Positions 1 through 11,478 of a DNA stretch of 64,000 bases are shown here, in pieces. Source of the stretch: Forficula auricularia (taxonomy: Eukaryota > Arthropoda > Insecta > Dermaptera > Forficulidae). The first letter of the stretch is position 1, and each line of letters starts with the position of its first letter. The translations under genes were made by a program, and so were the position numbers. The stretch covers positions 14,608,048 through 14,672,047 of the forward strand of contig JALMQS010000085.1 of assembly GCA_024734495.1 (NCBI GenBank), written 5' to 3'. The notes under the pieces were generated by a model, which did not search any database, was not told the DNA's origin, and was given only the letters and a program-made list of their open reading frames with translations.

Positions 1-689
1 TTATTTTATTAGTTTCCAGTTTTTCTAATTACTTTTAGGATAAACAGAAAAACTTACCATTCGATTGCCGAAACATAAGCTTATTTCAAACTTAACCAAA
101 TATTCCACTCATTGATCAGTCAATCCTAAGAATACTACGCATTTTAATTTTTACTTTATCCAATGCGAAGCATGGGGAAAGTTTTTAAATTTATAAACAC
201 TAAGAAAATTTTCCTCAATTATTAATCAGTCACTGGGAAATCAGATTGTTTTTACCTTTCGCTAATTAAGGAAATCGTATTCTATAAAAAGTATCAGTCA
301 CAGGGCTATTAAAAAATAATAATTATACCTTTAAAACTTAGATTCGAAAATTTCGAATTTTTTTTTGATATGTTTTCTTTTGCCTGATTTCACCACTTGA
401 TCATTAAATTTTCATTTTCGGAAAAACATAATTTTTCTAGTGAAATTTCTTTCGTGTCATTTAATTTTTTTCCTCGTGAATTATAAAATTTCTATAAAAA
501 TGATCTCTGAGAATAGAAGAATCATTTTCTTCTAAAAAAATTAAATTATCTTTTTCAAATAATTTTGCAATTTTTAGTAACTATAGTGTAATCTTATCTT
601 ATCAGAATATTACCAAAGTTCATCTTTATATTTTATCTAAAAATCATCTTTATAATCTGATTTAACAAATAAATGAATGAATATTATCA
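1..689. other. AT-rich noncoding DNA, no feature recognised
   Basis: Very AT-rich sequence with stops in all frames and no tRNA, repeat or splice-site pair that I could support. It is probably intron or intergenic DNA. Confidence 0.4.
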
Positions 690-697
690 ATTGCTGC

Positions 698-862
698 CGA
701 GGGGTGAACCGCGATTGGAATTAGGTGTACACGTCTTTGGAATTATGTGGAATTATTTTGGAATTCATTAGATAATGCCCCTTCATCTATTGTCTCCTAC
801 TTGGAAATGAAAGTGGAAGTGGAAGTAGGTGTACACGATATTAGGCCGCGGTTCACCCCACG
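698..862. mobile_element. 165-bp MITE with 8-bp target-site duplication
   Basis: A short non-autonomous DNA transposon. Its ends are 16-bp terminal inverted repeats (CGAGGGGTGAACCGCG on the left; the right end read inverted differs at one position), and the inner 13 bp match exactly. The element is flanked on both sides by ATTGCTGC (690-697 and 863-870), a perfect 8-bp target-site duplication. Eight-bp duplications are typical of hAT and P superfamily insertions; the terminal sequence does not follow the usual hAT CAGGG start, so the superfamily is open. It has no coding capacity. The interior holds two direct copies of the motif TAGGTGTACACG, one near each end. Confidence 0.85.
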
Positions 863-870
863 ATTGCTGC

Positions 871-1763
871 TAATTTGAACTTAACATTCTACACATACGA
901 CGTTTCGATCTCTATATTCTCAAATAATGAAGCTATTTGATAATTACGAAGATTCTTCAATATGTATGGCGGAAGATTTTTTAATTTTTCAAAATTACAA
1001 TTACCTAAATAAATATACCTAAACTAAATTTAAAAATTATCTAATAATTGGCCCCTTTGGAAACCAGTAGTCTTTTATTAAAAAATATCATTTTTTTATA
1101 TTTTTGATTTGCAGTGAAGATACCATATAACCGAAACAGAAATTAAGTCCAATAGCAATCTGTTCTACTAAGTTAAAAAAAAATTACTATTCATTTTTAT
1201 GTTCTATTCAAACGCAAGTGGGACCCTATTAGTGTCTGTCAGAAATAATTGTAGTTTGAAAACCAAATATAATACAAACTTGAAATTTACAAGTTATTTG
1301 TAATGTACATTTGTATCCTACAAAATTAACAATGATATTTAATTTTAATCAAGTAATTATTTTGGAAAGGGTTAAATGTTTTTGTGGAGCTGAAAAAAAA
1401 TATTATGGGATTTTATCATGAGGGATCTCTGTAAAGATGTCCTTTAAAAAATTAAGCTAAATTATTTTAAATTTGAATTAACGGTGAAGGAGTTCATCAT
1501 AGTACTAATTTTTTTATACGTTTTCTGTATCTTACAGAATTTACAAACTAATGAGTTATGAGAAAATTCTATAATATATTCATTATCAATATGATTTTTT
1601 TAAGTATTTTGGAAAATATAAGCTTCAGAATTCTAGGTATGCGTGTCTTACTTGTATGCACACTTATTCAGTTTATTTCTATATTTTTTTAAATAGTTAA
1701 AAAATATAAAAATAACAATCATAATTAAATGTTAAAACTAATATATTCTAATTAATTAACTAA
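871..1763. other. AT-rich noncoding DNA
   Basis: No gene is visible. Near 900 the minus strand carries CGAAACGTC, the 3' core half of the hammerhead-like motif seen elsewhere in the window, but no convincing 5' half accompanies it. Confidence 0.35.
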
Positions 1764-2004
1764 GGGGCCATAAATTACGTCACGCTAATTTCAAGATTTT
1801 TAGACCCTCTGTGTCACATTAAGTCACATTTTCATTGAGCTCTTCCTGTATTGTGACGTCACACTATCACTTTTATAAACCATAATTTTTTAATTTGACT
1901 TTTGTGACATCACAATTTTTAAGATCCCCGGGGTCCCCTGTCACATTTGGTCATTAATCTGAGATGCCCCCCCTTAGTGTGTGACCTAATTTATGGATGG
2001 ACCC
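1764..2004. mobile_element. MITE with GGGGCCAT-type inverted termini
   Basis: About 240 bp with imperfect terminal inverted repeats: GGGGCCATAAATTACGTCAC on the left and, read inverted, GGGTCCATCCATAAATTAGG on the right. It is rich in TGACGTCAC/GTGACATCAC-like motifs and has no ORF. The same termini bound the larger element at 33038-34080. The flanks are TAA-rich, so the target duplication cannot be resolved beyond TA or TAA. Confidence 0.6.
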
Positions 2005-2063
2005 TAATTAATATTTTTAATTTAATTTAAAAATTATTTTTTTGTTTAATTTAATTAATTTAA

Positions 2064-2290
2064 TTTGGTGGCTAAAGCGTTTGTTCGCCTTTCAATCGCG
2101 ATGATTCGGTATTAAATCCCATTTCAATCAGAAAAATATTCACCCCTGACAATTATTAAGGCGCCTCATCAAATTATATAGGGGAAGGCAACGGGAAACC
2201 GCCCTTTCAACAATTTCCCCAGGGCACTCTCTTAGGAAAGGATGCTGAACATAATATTTACTAACTTTGGGATTTGTATATGTCCCACGA
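2064..2290 (+). mobile_element. tRNA-derived SINE (degenerate)
   Basis: The 5' part resembles a tRNA: TGGCTAAAGCG matches a Pol III A box and GATTCGGTATTAAATCCC is a decayed B box. It is followed by a body containing GGGGAAGGCAACGGGAAACC, also found (as GGGAAGGCAAAGGGAAACC) in the intact minus-strand SINE at 50378-50574. This copy is old, and no clear target-site duplication was found. Confidence 0.6.
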
Positions 2291-2946
2291 ACAAGAAGGA
2301 TAATTCAAAATTAAGATTATTAACAAATTGTAAAGCTTATAGAGAGAAAAATCAAATTCTCCATTTTGATTTCACCATTCATATCTTATTTTTTCATTTC
2401 ATCTGCTTTTATTCCGTATAAATAGAGATTAGATCTAATCGGATAATTCATGATTTTTGAAAACTTTGAAATCCGATTATAAATCAGTATTTAATAGTTG
2501 CGTGGGAACAAAATAACATGCAAATGTGTTATATAACACAAGGCCTAAATATACTAATAAACATCCCCATAAATGACCATATATTTTATAGACTGCTAAA
2601 TTGGTGTAAATTAGTTCTAAAAGTAGAAATTTAATTACTTTATCTTGATTGATGACCTTTTCAGAAGAAAAAATATCATATATTGGTACAAATAAGCATT
2701 ATTCAGTAAGCTCAATTTGGCGACGCTTCGTCTTTTATTAAAGCTTCTTCAGGCTCTAGATATTATATTGTACACTTCTTTACAGTTAAAGAGGCTTTAT
2801 CAGTGAATCCTTACCTCATATGTCTACGAAAAACAACCCTTTATAATTCAACGAAAATTTTACTTGATCTTACATACATAGGTATAACATAACTACCATT
2901 CCAATCATTTAAAATAATAACTATTAAAATTAAAACACTATTAGCT

Positions 2947-3750
2947 TTTTGATGAACTATAAAGGATGGTTACAAGTTCTCCGAATTAATCATAAGTACA
3001 ATTTACATATAAATTTATTTAGAATTTAAATAAATTATAATAATAGAGTATAATTTTATGTGCTCTGATTATATTGGTCCATCAATAAATAATTTATTGA
3101 ATTATAAAATAAAAATATATGTTTCAAAACAATGTATAGAATCGTATAGGTACCTACCTATTACGAGAGCTGAAGAAACTTTAATAAAAAGAGAAACGTC
3201 GTAAATTGATATTATTATGAATAACGACCATTTATATATTTATGAACTTTACTCTCTGAAAAGTTTATTTAATAAAATTATGCATCTGAATCAAGAAAAA
3301 AATTTATCCCTAGTATATACCTAAAGTACCATATTTATGAGTGAATGGAAAACATGAATTTTTCACTCTCACTAAACATATAGCTTAAAAGTGGCTAGGA
3401 AAATCGTAAAATTATTTTGCTTTGAAAATAAGAATCCTATTATTATAAAAAAATTATTTCTAATAAACTCCCAGGTAACCTCAATATCCTAAGAATATTC
3501 TAAGGATATTCTAAGGACATTTAAATCTTCTTAGAATATTCTGAGGATATTGTGTGTTACCTGGGCTTCTACCATAATCGATAGTTACAAGTGATCTGAG
3601 TTACCTATAAGTACAATTTCAATTTATATATAACTTTAAAAATTTTATTTGCTCTGATTATATTGGTCCATATCAATCAATAATTTATTGAATTATAAAA
3701 TACAAATATCTAAGTTTACGTATGTATTTCGAGGGCTGATGAAAAATAGT
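2947..3750 (+). repeat. Diverged direct duplication split by a small MITE
   Basis: About 200 bp around 2947-3180 recurs at 3573-3750. Shared landmarks are GTTACAAGT, a GCTCTGATTATATTGGTCCA block and AATAATTTATTGAATTATAAAATA. The copies lie roughly 620 bp apart in the same orientation, and the 96-bp palindromic element at 3470-3565 sits between them. The pair may be a local duplication or two copies of one dispersed repeat. Confidence 0.6.
3470..3565. mobile_element. 96-bp palindromic MITE (CCCAGGTAAC termini)
   Basis: The termini CCCAGGTAAC and GTTACCTGGG are exact inverted complements. The interior is itself palindromic through repeated TATCCTAAGAATATTC / GAATATTCTGAGGATA motifs, so almost the whole unit can fold into one hairpin. 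There is no coding capacity, and the target duplication is ambiguous. Confidence 0.7.
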
Positions 3751-4038
3751 AAATTTACTGTTGTAGTAAATTATTGTGAAATTGTTTATATGGGGTGATT
3801 CACACTACCACGGTCATAATTTTATTTCGACAAAAGAACGTGATTGAGAAAGATGGCGAAAAAATATCATTGCTAAATAAATTCTACATGAGCTATCCTT
3901 TGATGACTAAAAGTTTTTATTTAAATCACTCATAATTAATTATAGTCATTTAATGAAAACAACGACAAATAATCCAATAAAACTACGTTGTTTCGATATG
4001 ATTTCCACGACCGTTCTCAACTATAAGCATGAACACCA

Positions 4039-4654
4039 GGGTGGTCCTTATTTTGGAAATTTTCCAATTTTTATACTGACAGAGGATCATAATATTTTCG
4101 AAATAAATAAAAATATCCCCCATGTTTCAAGTCGAGATCTCAATTTTAACCTGTGCCGCACAGCGATGAAGTATCCTATCTAAATAACAAGGGGTTTTTG
4201 GAATTGAACAATAAAATTTTATTCTAGCCAAAGTAATTGTTCAAAAATTTAAAACTCTAGAATTTATCCTTATATAGTAGCTACCCCTCAGAAGTTTTAT
4301 AGACTTTTAGCTATTATGAGTCTATAACTTACTAACACTAAGAAATACCAGTATTTTATCTAGCTCTAACATCAAAATTATAATAGCTAAAAATTTGTAA
4401 AAATTCTGAGGGTACCTACTATTATAAGAATAAAGTCTACAAAGTTTCAAATTTTTTGAACAATTACTTTGGCCGTAATAAAAAATTGATCGTTCAATGC
4501 CAAAAACCACATATTATTTAGATGGGAAACTTGCATCGCTGTGCAGCAGGCTAAATTGAGATAGAGACTTGAAACTTGGGGATACTTTATTTATTTCGAA
4601 CCATGTGAGACCCTGATGTAAGTGTAAAAATTCGAAAATATCCAAATTACCCTA
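4039..4654. mobile_element. Fold-back MITE, GGGTGGTCC family, copy 1
   Basis: Two roughly 290-bp arms are inverted complements around a centre near 4340. For example, TTCAAGTCGAGATCTCAATTT on the left answers AAATTGAGATAGAGACTTGAA on the right. A better preserved relative lies at 43601-44245. The right terminus of this copy has lost its GGACCACCC end. Short open stretches here are chance readings of the repeat. Confidence 0.75.
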
Positions 4655-4657
4655 ATG

Positions 4658-5044
4658 AGCACTCAATCCGATTTAGGTTAACTCAGCGATTTTCAAAATT
4701 TTCGACCGCGCACTCCAGTATTTTTTGTAAAATTTTACACGGCCCTCTTTTATGTAAAACACATATATCATATTATTTAAAGTCCTAATTTTAATTTTTG
4801 ATAAATGGCTTAATAAAGGAATAGGAATTTATTTTAAATATGGTAGACTTTATTGAACTCAACAAATTCCACATTTTACTTCTACATTTGCGATTTTGTA
4901 AAATTATGCCAAATAAGTTTTTTTTTTAATTTTTTTCTGAGGAGATGCATTTTCTCACGGATCATTATTAGACTGCAGACTACAGTTTTGGAAACGCTGG
5001 CTTAACTGATTTGACCAAGTGACCCTAAAATCGGATTGAGTGCT
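4658..5044. mobile_element. Non-autonomous element with AGCACTCAATCCGATT termini
   Basis: The left end AGCACTCAATCCGATTTAGG is answered at the right by CCTAAAATCGGATTGAGTGCT, an inverted repeat of about 20 bp with one indel. The interior is AT-rich and noncoding. It abuts the fold-back element at 4039-4654. No target-site duplication was recognised. Confidence 0.6.
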
Positions 5045-6584
5045 TCTGCCCATACTTGAGAACTACTGCAAATTAGCCACCTAAACTTCGTAGTTATTAT
5101 ATTATTTGTTATTTTGTTCATTAAATAACTAAAATTAATTGTGTGATTTAAATAAAAATGTAATCTTTAAAAAATTCTGCTACAAAAATAAAACCTTTGA
5201 CAGCGCTATACACATAATATATCTAATCATTTAATAAAACTTTTGTTTTTTGGAACAAATCGGAAGTATTTCTAAAAAACCCAGCTTCAAAATTTCAAAT
5301 AAGAATAATATGGGCTCCAAATGGAGTATCAGTGGTTAAATTTTTAAAAAATAAACTGATTGTTTTAAGAAATTTTGTTAAAATAAATAAATAAGTAAAA
5401 AACCTATGGTGATAAATAGAAGCGTTACTTAATTAAATAATATAATAATCAAGTTATTTTATTTTATTATTAATAATTTTTGAAATATTATCTTATTAAG
5501 ATTGATGATTGATGATCGATTTGATCTACTTATTCAATGAGCATATATGATTAAAAACAATTAAATTATTTTCATTGTTTTCTATAATAATTGTTTGATA
5601 TTTTTATCAGGAAGAAGTTTATTTTTGGAAGTTTATTCTCCATTATTGTCTCTGATAAAATAGATGATGATGATTAATTTTTATTTTGTTTTAACGATCG
5701 ATAGAAATTTTCTCGTTATCATGATTTAGGGATTTTCTTTCTAATGATTAGATTAACATTGAAATGATTCGGAGGATAAATAAAACGTTTTATTAGATAA
5801 AATTTCATTTTTTTGTTCAAAAAAACAGAAAAAGATCTAGGTCGAGTGATTCATGTCTCAATTTTTTTTCTGGAATTTTTAATGGCCCTCTTTGGGGTCG
5901 TGAATGGGGGGGGAGGGAAAAGGGTCAAAGATCCCCGAGCAGTGTTTGATCAATTGGCCGGTTCCAATTGGCTTCTATTTCCCAAGAAGAGGATGAAATC
6001 AGGTTGCAACGACACGAACTGACTCACGGATCGTAAAAAATCATCTAATGACTTGTTTTCCATGATTTATGATGCAATTAGAAAATACGCCGACCTCTCG
6101 TCAATAGAATAAACATTCGTAGAACTTGACCCGGGATATTCGAATTTTACTATACAGTGAAAACATTCTATTTTCGTAACTTGTAGTATACAAACAAAAC
6201 TCAAAAATTTTCAATAAAATAAGGTTTTCTATTTTTTATGAGATATACACATTAAAACCTCACTACCGAAATTCTGCTGCAACCAAAAAATAATCTAAAC
6301 TCATCTCCCAATTTACACGGTAGATATGCGTTCCACGAATAATTGTGCAAATCAAAACCATGCTAACCGATAGTATTCAATCATATATTCTCAAATAATA
6401 ATTATTATTCAAAAAATTCATAGATATATAATTTCGTTTGTTAAATGAGTGGGCACATAAAACAAGCAATGTAAAACAATTATAATAAAACATATTTTTT
6501 TTAATAATTAACCCGAAGATTAGGATCTTTTTTTGAAAATTAGATCGATTTTTTCAAAAATACAACTCACAGTATAAACCAAAT
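5045..6584. other. Mostly AT-rich noncoding DNA with a GC-richer patch
   Basis: Mostly featureless AT-rich DNA. The interval 5880-6060 is clearly more GC-rich than its surroundings and includes a run of G residues; it adjoins the minus-strand exon candidate at 6028-6063 and could be promoter-proximal or conserved noncoding sequence. Nothing else was supported. Confidence 0.3.
6028..6063 (-). CDS. Candidate first coding exon, unknown protein
   Basis: On the minus strand an ATG in a favourable context (ATCATGG) opens a 12-codon frame, MENKSLDDFLRS, that runs directly into GTGAGT, a near-consensus 5' splice site. The neighbouring sequence is GC-richer than the background. If real, the gene continues leftward, and no downstream exon was identified. 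A start codon followed by a donor can arise by chance, so this is only a candidate. The protein family is unknown. Confidence 0.25.
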
Positions 6585-6975
6585 ATATCAAGAAATAATT
6601 TAAATTTTAAGGTGAAAGATCTAAGATTTTAGAAGAAATGCTATTTTTACATTGCAAATCAGAGGGCTTCATCTTCTATTGGGCTTCATCTTTCTATTGG
6701 CCATCCCAATCTCTCCATTTACCACTACCTGTGTTAATGGTAAAAAGCATTTACTTTGAGACACACAACCGGCCCTAGAGAGAAGCCTTTTCTCTTGAAT
6801 TCATTGCATGTCAGGGTGTGTTTTTGTCTCGAGGGTCGAACTAACAAGATCGGGAAGGATGTTAGTACTTTGGTTCAACTCCTGAAGGGATGAAGCCCTC
6901 TGATATGCAATGTAAAAATGCTCTCTTCTAAAATCTTAGATTTTTTACCTTAAAATTTAAATTCTTTTTTGATAT
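6585..6975. mobile_element. Element with ~85-bp inverted repeats
   Basis: Arms near 6585-6673 and 6889-6975 are inverted complements: GATCTAAGATTTTAGAAGA on the left answers TCTTCTAAAATCTTAGATT on the right, and CAGAGGGCTTCATC answers GATGAAGCCCTCTG. The interior shares GGTAAAAAGCATTTACTTTG and CACAACCGG with the MITE at 16966-17162, so one element may have inserted into another. No ORF. Confidence 0.7.
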
Positions 6976-7910
6976 TTTTTAAGTTTACAATTACTGTAAA
7001 AGTTCGTATAAATATATGGGTGTAGGTACTTCGTTCAATTCTTCAATTCAGTTTGATTAGTTTATGGTAGAATAATAATAGACAAAATTGTTATTCACTA
7101 ATTTTCTCTCATTTTTTTTTCAGTGTCTGCCACATTTCTAACAATTGTTCCATTCTAGTTATATCAATTGTTGAAAATTAAGCGTAAAAATATTATTTTT
7201 TATTACCACGATCACGAAAAATCTCAAACTATTATGTCTTATGTTTTTTGAGTTTTTATTGAATTTGCAAAATTTTTTTTGGTAAAATTATATTTTTTCA
7301 TGAATATTTATCAAATGAAAAGTAATACTAATAATACTCTAAGAAAATTAAATTTTCTTTTTAGATAGAAAATAAAAAAATTTCCAGGTAAATAATCTGC
7401 GGTTTTCTAATCTAGTAGTACATATTTTATATAGGTCTTCCCGCTTTATAATTTTCCAATAATAAATATACAAGTTGATCTGAAATAAATATACTTTTAA
7501 ACATTAATTTTAATTTGTTTTTAATTCAAGGGAAGCGCGAAATTTTTAAATAAGTTTATTTAATAGTCTGATAGTTAATTCTACATATCAAATTGATCGA
7601 TAATATTTTTTTACCAGATTATATACAGTATATACAGGGTTTGGATAAAATATATATGAACATATACCATAGGTACACAATATTTATTATGTTCATATTT
7701 TTGTTCATTCCTGTATATAATAATTAGAATAATGATTTTAATTTAGTATTTACTATTCCACCATTATTATTACTGATTTTCATGTCTAGAGAATCTGTCT
7801 AGGTCATTTTCTTTCTAAAACTACAAAAACTTCATTCTTCCCTTTATCACTTAATTTTATGTCTCTTTCTAATGATAGGGTTACTAATACGAAATTGTGT
7901 CTTTTTTCAG
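6976..7910. other. AT-rich noncoding DNA
   Basis: No supported feature. A strong pyrimidine tract plus CAG near 7124 looks like a 3' splice site, but no partner donor or coding frame follows it. The segment ends at the better acceptor at 7901-7910. Confidence 0.35.
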
Positions 7911-8068
7911 ATTAATTCTGCCCGCCACTTCTACAGCGTTTATACTACAGCTGTCATGTATGAAAATAGAAGCATTGACCCGTCGCTCAATATTCAGCTT
8001 TTATTTTCTTGATACCAACTATAGACGAAAATAATGCACAAGTGATGATGTTATGATTCGTTCTAAAG
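7911..8068 (+). CDS. Candidate 5' exon (UTR plus short N-terminus)
   Basis: The acceptor is TGTGTCTTTTTTCAG and the donor is AAAG followed by GTAAGT, both close to consensus, defining a 158-bp exon. All frames contain stops except the last part: ATG at 8053 opens MIRSK and leaves one base of a split codon (phase 1). The exon would therefore be mostly 5' UTR with a start codon. Three other + strand candidates (ends 15405, 20338, 22725) leave the same phase. Short upstream ATGs could act as uORFs. Function unknown. Confidence 0.4.
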
Positions 8069-8781
8069 GTAAGTTGATATTTTTCTACTTTAAAATGTTT
8101 ATTAAAGCAGTATCAATATGTGTATTTTTTTATCATATTCCGATATTGGATTAATATTTCATGTTTTTGGTATTTTGGAATCCAACAACATAGTGAATCT
8201 TTGGTTAATTAAATAAATAGTAAATTACTATGTTAGCTATTGTTTCGATAATTTTTTAGCTTAGTCTCCGGAAGCGATAATTAGAGTTTGTTAACTTCCT
8301 CTACTTAATTATAAAATATTATTAATTTGTCAAAAACTGAAATCTTCACGTTTAATTGTATATTAGTAGGAGTTCATTCTTTACTAACACTTAAAATATT
8401 TTATATATTTTTCCTACACTAGTCTTTAAAAGTAGACTTTTCTAGCTGGCACTTGATAGTAGAAAATTGACATTTGTTGCTGAGTGGGAGGAAATTTTGT
8501 TGACGCTAAATAAACTGAAATTAAATTTTTCTATGTACAGTACATTTACAATTCAAATAAAAATTCCATAACGTCTATTCTATTAATCGCAAGTAATTAG
8601 ATAAAATTCACACATAATATTGAAGTAATTGTTTTTTTCATAAATCTCGGGCTTTTTCAATTTTCATAGGCTTTGAAACAATAGTGTGTGTTTTCTAAGG
8701 CTTCAATTTACGTGTGTTAAGTATAAAATAAGGATTGTTGGTTTATAAAACACAATGTACTATTCTTAAATTTACCTATCT
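8069..8781. other. AT-rich noncoding DNA
   Basis: Follows the donor at 8069; probably intron. No repeat or gene recognised. Confidence 0.35.
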
Positions 8782-9574
8782 GCATTGGCGTAGTTAGGGA
8801 GTTTTCCAAGGGGGGCAGCCGGCCATCAGATTAGCCACCACAAGGTTTTAATTTCGGTAATCCGGTTGGAGATCAATAACTTTTTAGTAGAAGTGACAAA
8901 TTTTGGAAGTAACGAAATAATTTAATGAGAAATACATAAGTGATACAGTGAAACAGTAAATTTATATAATACTGTCGATTTTTCTAGGGGGGTGGGCGAT
9001 GAGTTTTATAGGGGTTTATTGCCTCCCCTAACTATGCCTATCTGATTTGTTTATTTGATTTTTGATATTCAGAAATAATTTAATCAGAAATACTTAAGTG
9101 ATACAGTATATTTCTTCGATAGTGTCGATTTTTCTAGAGGGGTGAGTGATGAGTTTTGTAAGGGGGGCATTGCCCTCCTTGCCCCCCTAACTACGTCCAT
9201 GTCTATCTGATTAGTTAATTTGATTTTTGATATTCAGAAATAATTTTATCAGAAATACATAAATGATACAGTATATTTCTTGAATACTGTCGATTTTTCT
9301 AGGGGTGGGCGATGAGTTTTGTATGGGGGCACTGCCCCCTTGCCCCCGTAACTTCGCCCATGCTGATTAGTTGATGTGATTTTTGATATTCAGAAATAAT
9401 TTAATCAGAAATACATAAGTGATACAGTATATTTCTTCAATACTGTCGATTTTTCTATGGTGGTGGGCGATGAGTTTTGTAGCGGTGGGGTGGGGTGGGG
9501 GGAGCACTACCCTCCTTGTCCCCTTAACTACGTTCATGCCTATCTGATTAGTTGATTTGATTTTTGATATTCAG
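8782..9574 (+). repeat. G-rich tandem array, units of 156-181 bp
   Basis: Units begin at about 9041, 9206, 9362 and 9543 (periods 165, 156 and 181 bp), with a partial unit from about 8910. Each contains TTTTTGATATTCAGAAATAA, GATACAGTATATTTCTT, TACTGTCGATTTTTCTA, then a G-run with GGTGGGCGATGAGTTTTGTA and C-runs. The left border has GCATTGGCGTAGTTAGGG and the ends of units have CCCTAACTACGYCCATGC, its approximate inverted complement. The whole may be a non-autonomous DNA transposon with internal tandem repeats rather than a simple satellite. Confidence 0.8.
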
Positions 9575-10544
9575 AGAATAGGTAGAAACATCGCTTTTCT
9601 GATGGGCAAGTGGGGGTAATATTTTGGGAATTCTTACCTGGGGCAATGACTATAATTATATTATTATTTGAGTAAAATTAATATTTATAGATCAAACTTA
9701 GAATCTATCAAATTTATAAAAGATTTATGAATAATAAAAAAGGATACATACATGATAAGTCACTTTTGGGGTCATAGGAGGCCGTCCAGTTTCTCGGGAG
9801 AGTTGCCCTCGCTTGAAGAGTTCGTAGGCACTGGCGCATCTTGTTCTTTCCGAAGACTTTTAGGGATCGTGCTGAAATCCGATCAAATCAAATATTAACA
9901 ACTTGGAATGGAATATTAAAAGGCTTCTCTGATTTCTCGGACCCTCCGGACATCTAGTATTTCCACTCTGTTCTTTTTTTTCTTTGTCCCAGCTTTAACC
10001 CTTGTTTCTCAAATTTTTTATTCTATTGTAATATTTTATCTAGATTATAAATCAACGTGTCTTGATAGCTTTGTTATAATGTTAAAATTTTTATCTAAAT
10101 CCTGATATGCTATGTCATTTGAATTTACATGAATTGTGAAATTATCTAAAACTAAAAGGTGAACAAGTTCATTTAATTACATTTTAAACAGAGTAATTTA
10201 ATTTTTATTGTGGTTAATTAAAGAAGTTTATATCATGATCTTAATATTTTATTTATTGTGGAGACTATGGACCATAATGTCGTGTCTAAATTTTGATCAA
10301 GATGTCGTAGGTGTAAATGATAAACAATGAAACTGGATTTTTCGATGACTAAGAGAAGTTTGTGCATTTGGGTTTGAAATTATTTTTATTTAAACTTTGA
10401 AAAATTTTCCGAAGTTGATTCAATAAAAAATAACTCTCTACATCATTTATAAAAATTAATTTTAAGCTCAAAAATGCATCTACAACCCTGTGAACCATGT
10501 TGAAGAAGACTTGAAACGTTAACTGAGGGTTAACTGTGGTATTA
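9575..10544. other. Noncoding DNA, no feature recognised
   Basis: A moderately GC-rich patch near 9770-9900 contains no open frame with splice sites. The rest is AT-rich. Confidence 0.3.
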
Positions 10545-10608
10545 TTGAATGGATTTAGATGAGGCAGTCCAAGGTTCAAAAAGAGAGAAAATTATATCTA
10601 TCTTTTTA

Positions 10609-11283
10609 ACCGACTTCAAAAAAAGGAGGAGGTTCTCTATTCGACTGAATTTTTTTTTTGTGCCTATGTTACCGCATATCTCCGCCAATTGTGAACCGAT
10701 TTTGAAAAAAAAATTGCATTGGGTCCAGTCTACCTTCCGATTGGTCCCATTTTTTTCTTTATAGGTATTAGACCTTTTTTGTTAGGTTTGTTACGGACTA
10801 ACTTCTTTGTATATGAACCGATTTCGATGATTCTTTTTTTATTGGAAAGGGGATATCTTAGGGATGGTGCAATATTAATTTGGTGAAGTTCTGATGATAG
10901 GATCACTATTAATGACATCACTAAAAAGAGAAAAATAAAAATAATTTTTAATAAAAAAATAAAAAAAGGTATAAAATAATTATTATCTTATTTAGTTACA
11001 ACTAAACTACGAAATATTAACATGAAATTACTTTTTGAAGTCGGTGCCAAACATATACCTTTTATGAATCGCACTCGACTGATCTTACTTGAGTACGTTT
11101 GGTGGGTACGCTCGCTTATAGGTATAGTTTGTTTGGCACCGACTTAAAAAAAGTAATTTCATGTTAATATTTCGTAGTTTAGTTTTAACTAAATAAGATA
11201 ATAATTATTTTATACCTTTTAGTGTATTTTATTTGTTGCATTTAATTTTTTTGAAGTCGGTTTTATTTTTTTCTTAAAAATTA
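10609..11283 (+). mobile_element. ACCGACTTCAAAAA-family element nested in the inverted repeat, copy 1
   Basis: Starts ACCGACTTCAAAAAAAGGAG and ends in GAAGTCGGT plus an AT-rich tail. An internal palindrome (10968-11064 against 11128-11223) folds over GGTGCCAAACATATACC and its complement. It is flanked by TTTTTA on both sides (10603-10608 and 11285-11290), a plausible target duplication. A second copy in opposite orientation lies at 47190-47948. Such GACTTCAAAA-type repeats are known from several insect orders. No transposase is encoded. Confidence 0.75.
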
Positions 11284-11432
11284 TTTTTTATTCAAAGCCA
11301 ACTAAGTTTCGGAGGGGTTTGAAAGGTCAGTATGCTAAATTCTGCTGATATCTAAAAATTGTATAATATTTTTACTGCCACTGAGAGAGTAGACAGAGGG
11401 AATATCACATTGTATTTCCTTCACTGACCTTT

Positions 11433-11478
11433 CAAAACCCTGAAGAAGGAGGGAAGAAACCTCCGAAACGCCGGATTT
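11433..11478 (+). ncRNA. Hammerhead-ribozyme-like motif, probably inactive
   Basis: The core CTGAAGA (11440) is followed by one extra A, then stem II GGAGG (11448-11452) / CCTCC (11460-11464), then GAAAC. Stem I fits the expected register: CC just before the core pairs with GG after the predicted cleavage site, and TTCAAA pairs with TTTGAA beyond an A-A mismatch. The cleavage triplet reads GCC instead of a NUH triplet, which should abolish activity. It lies in the right arm of the inverted repeat at 10545-11547. Confidence 0.55.
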
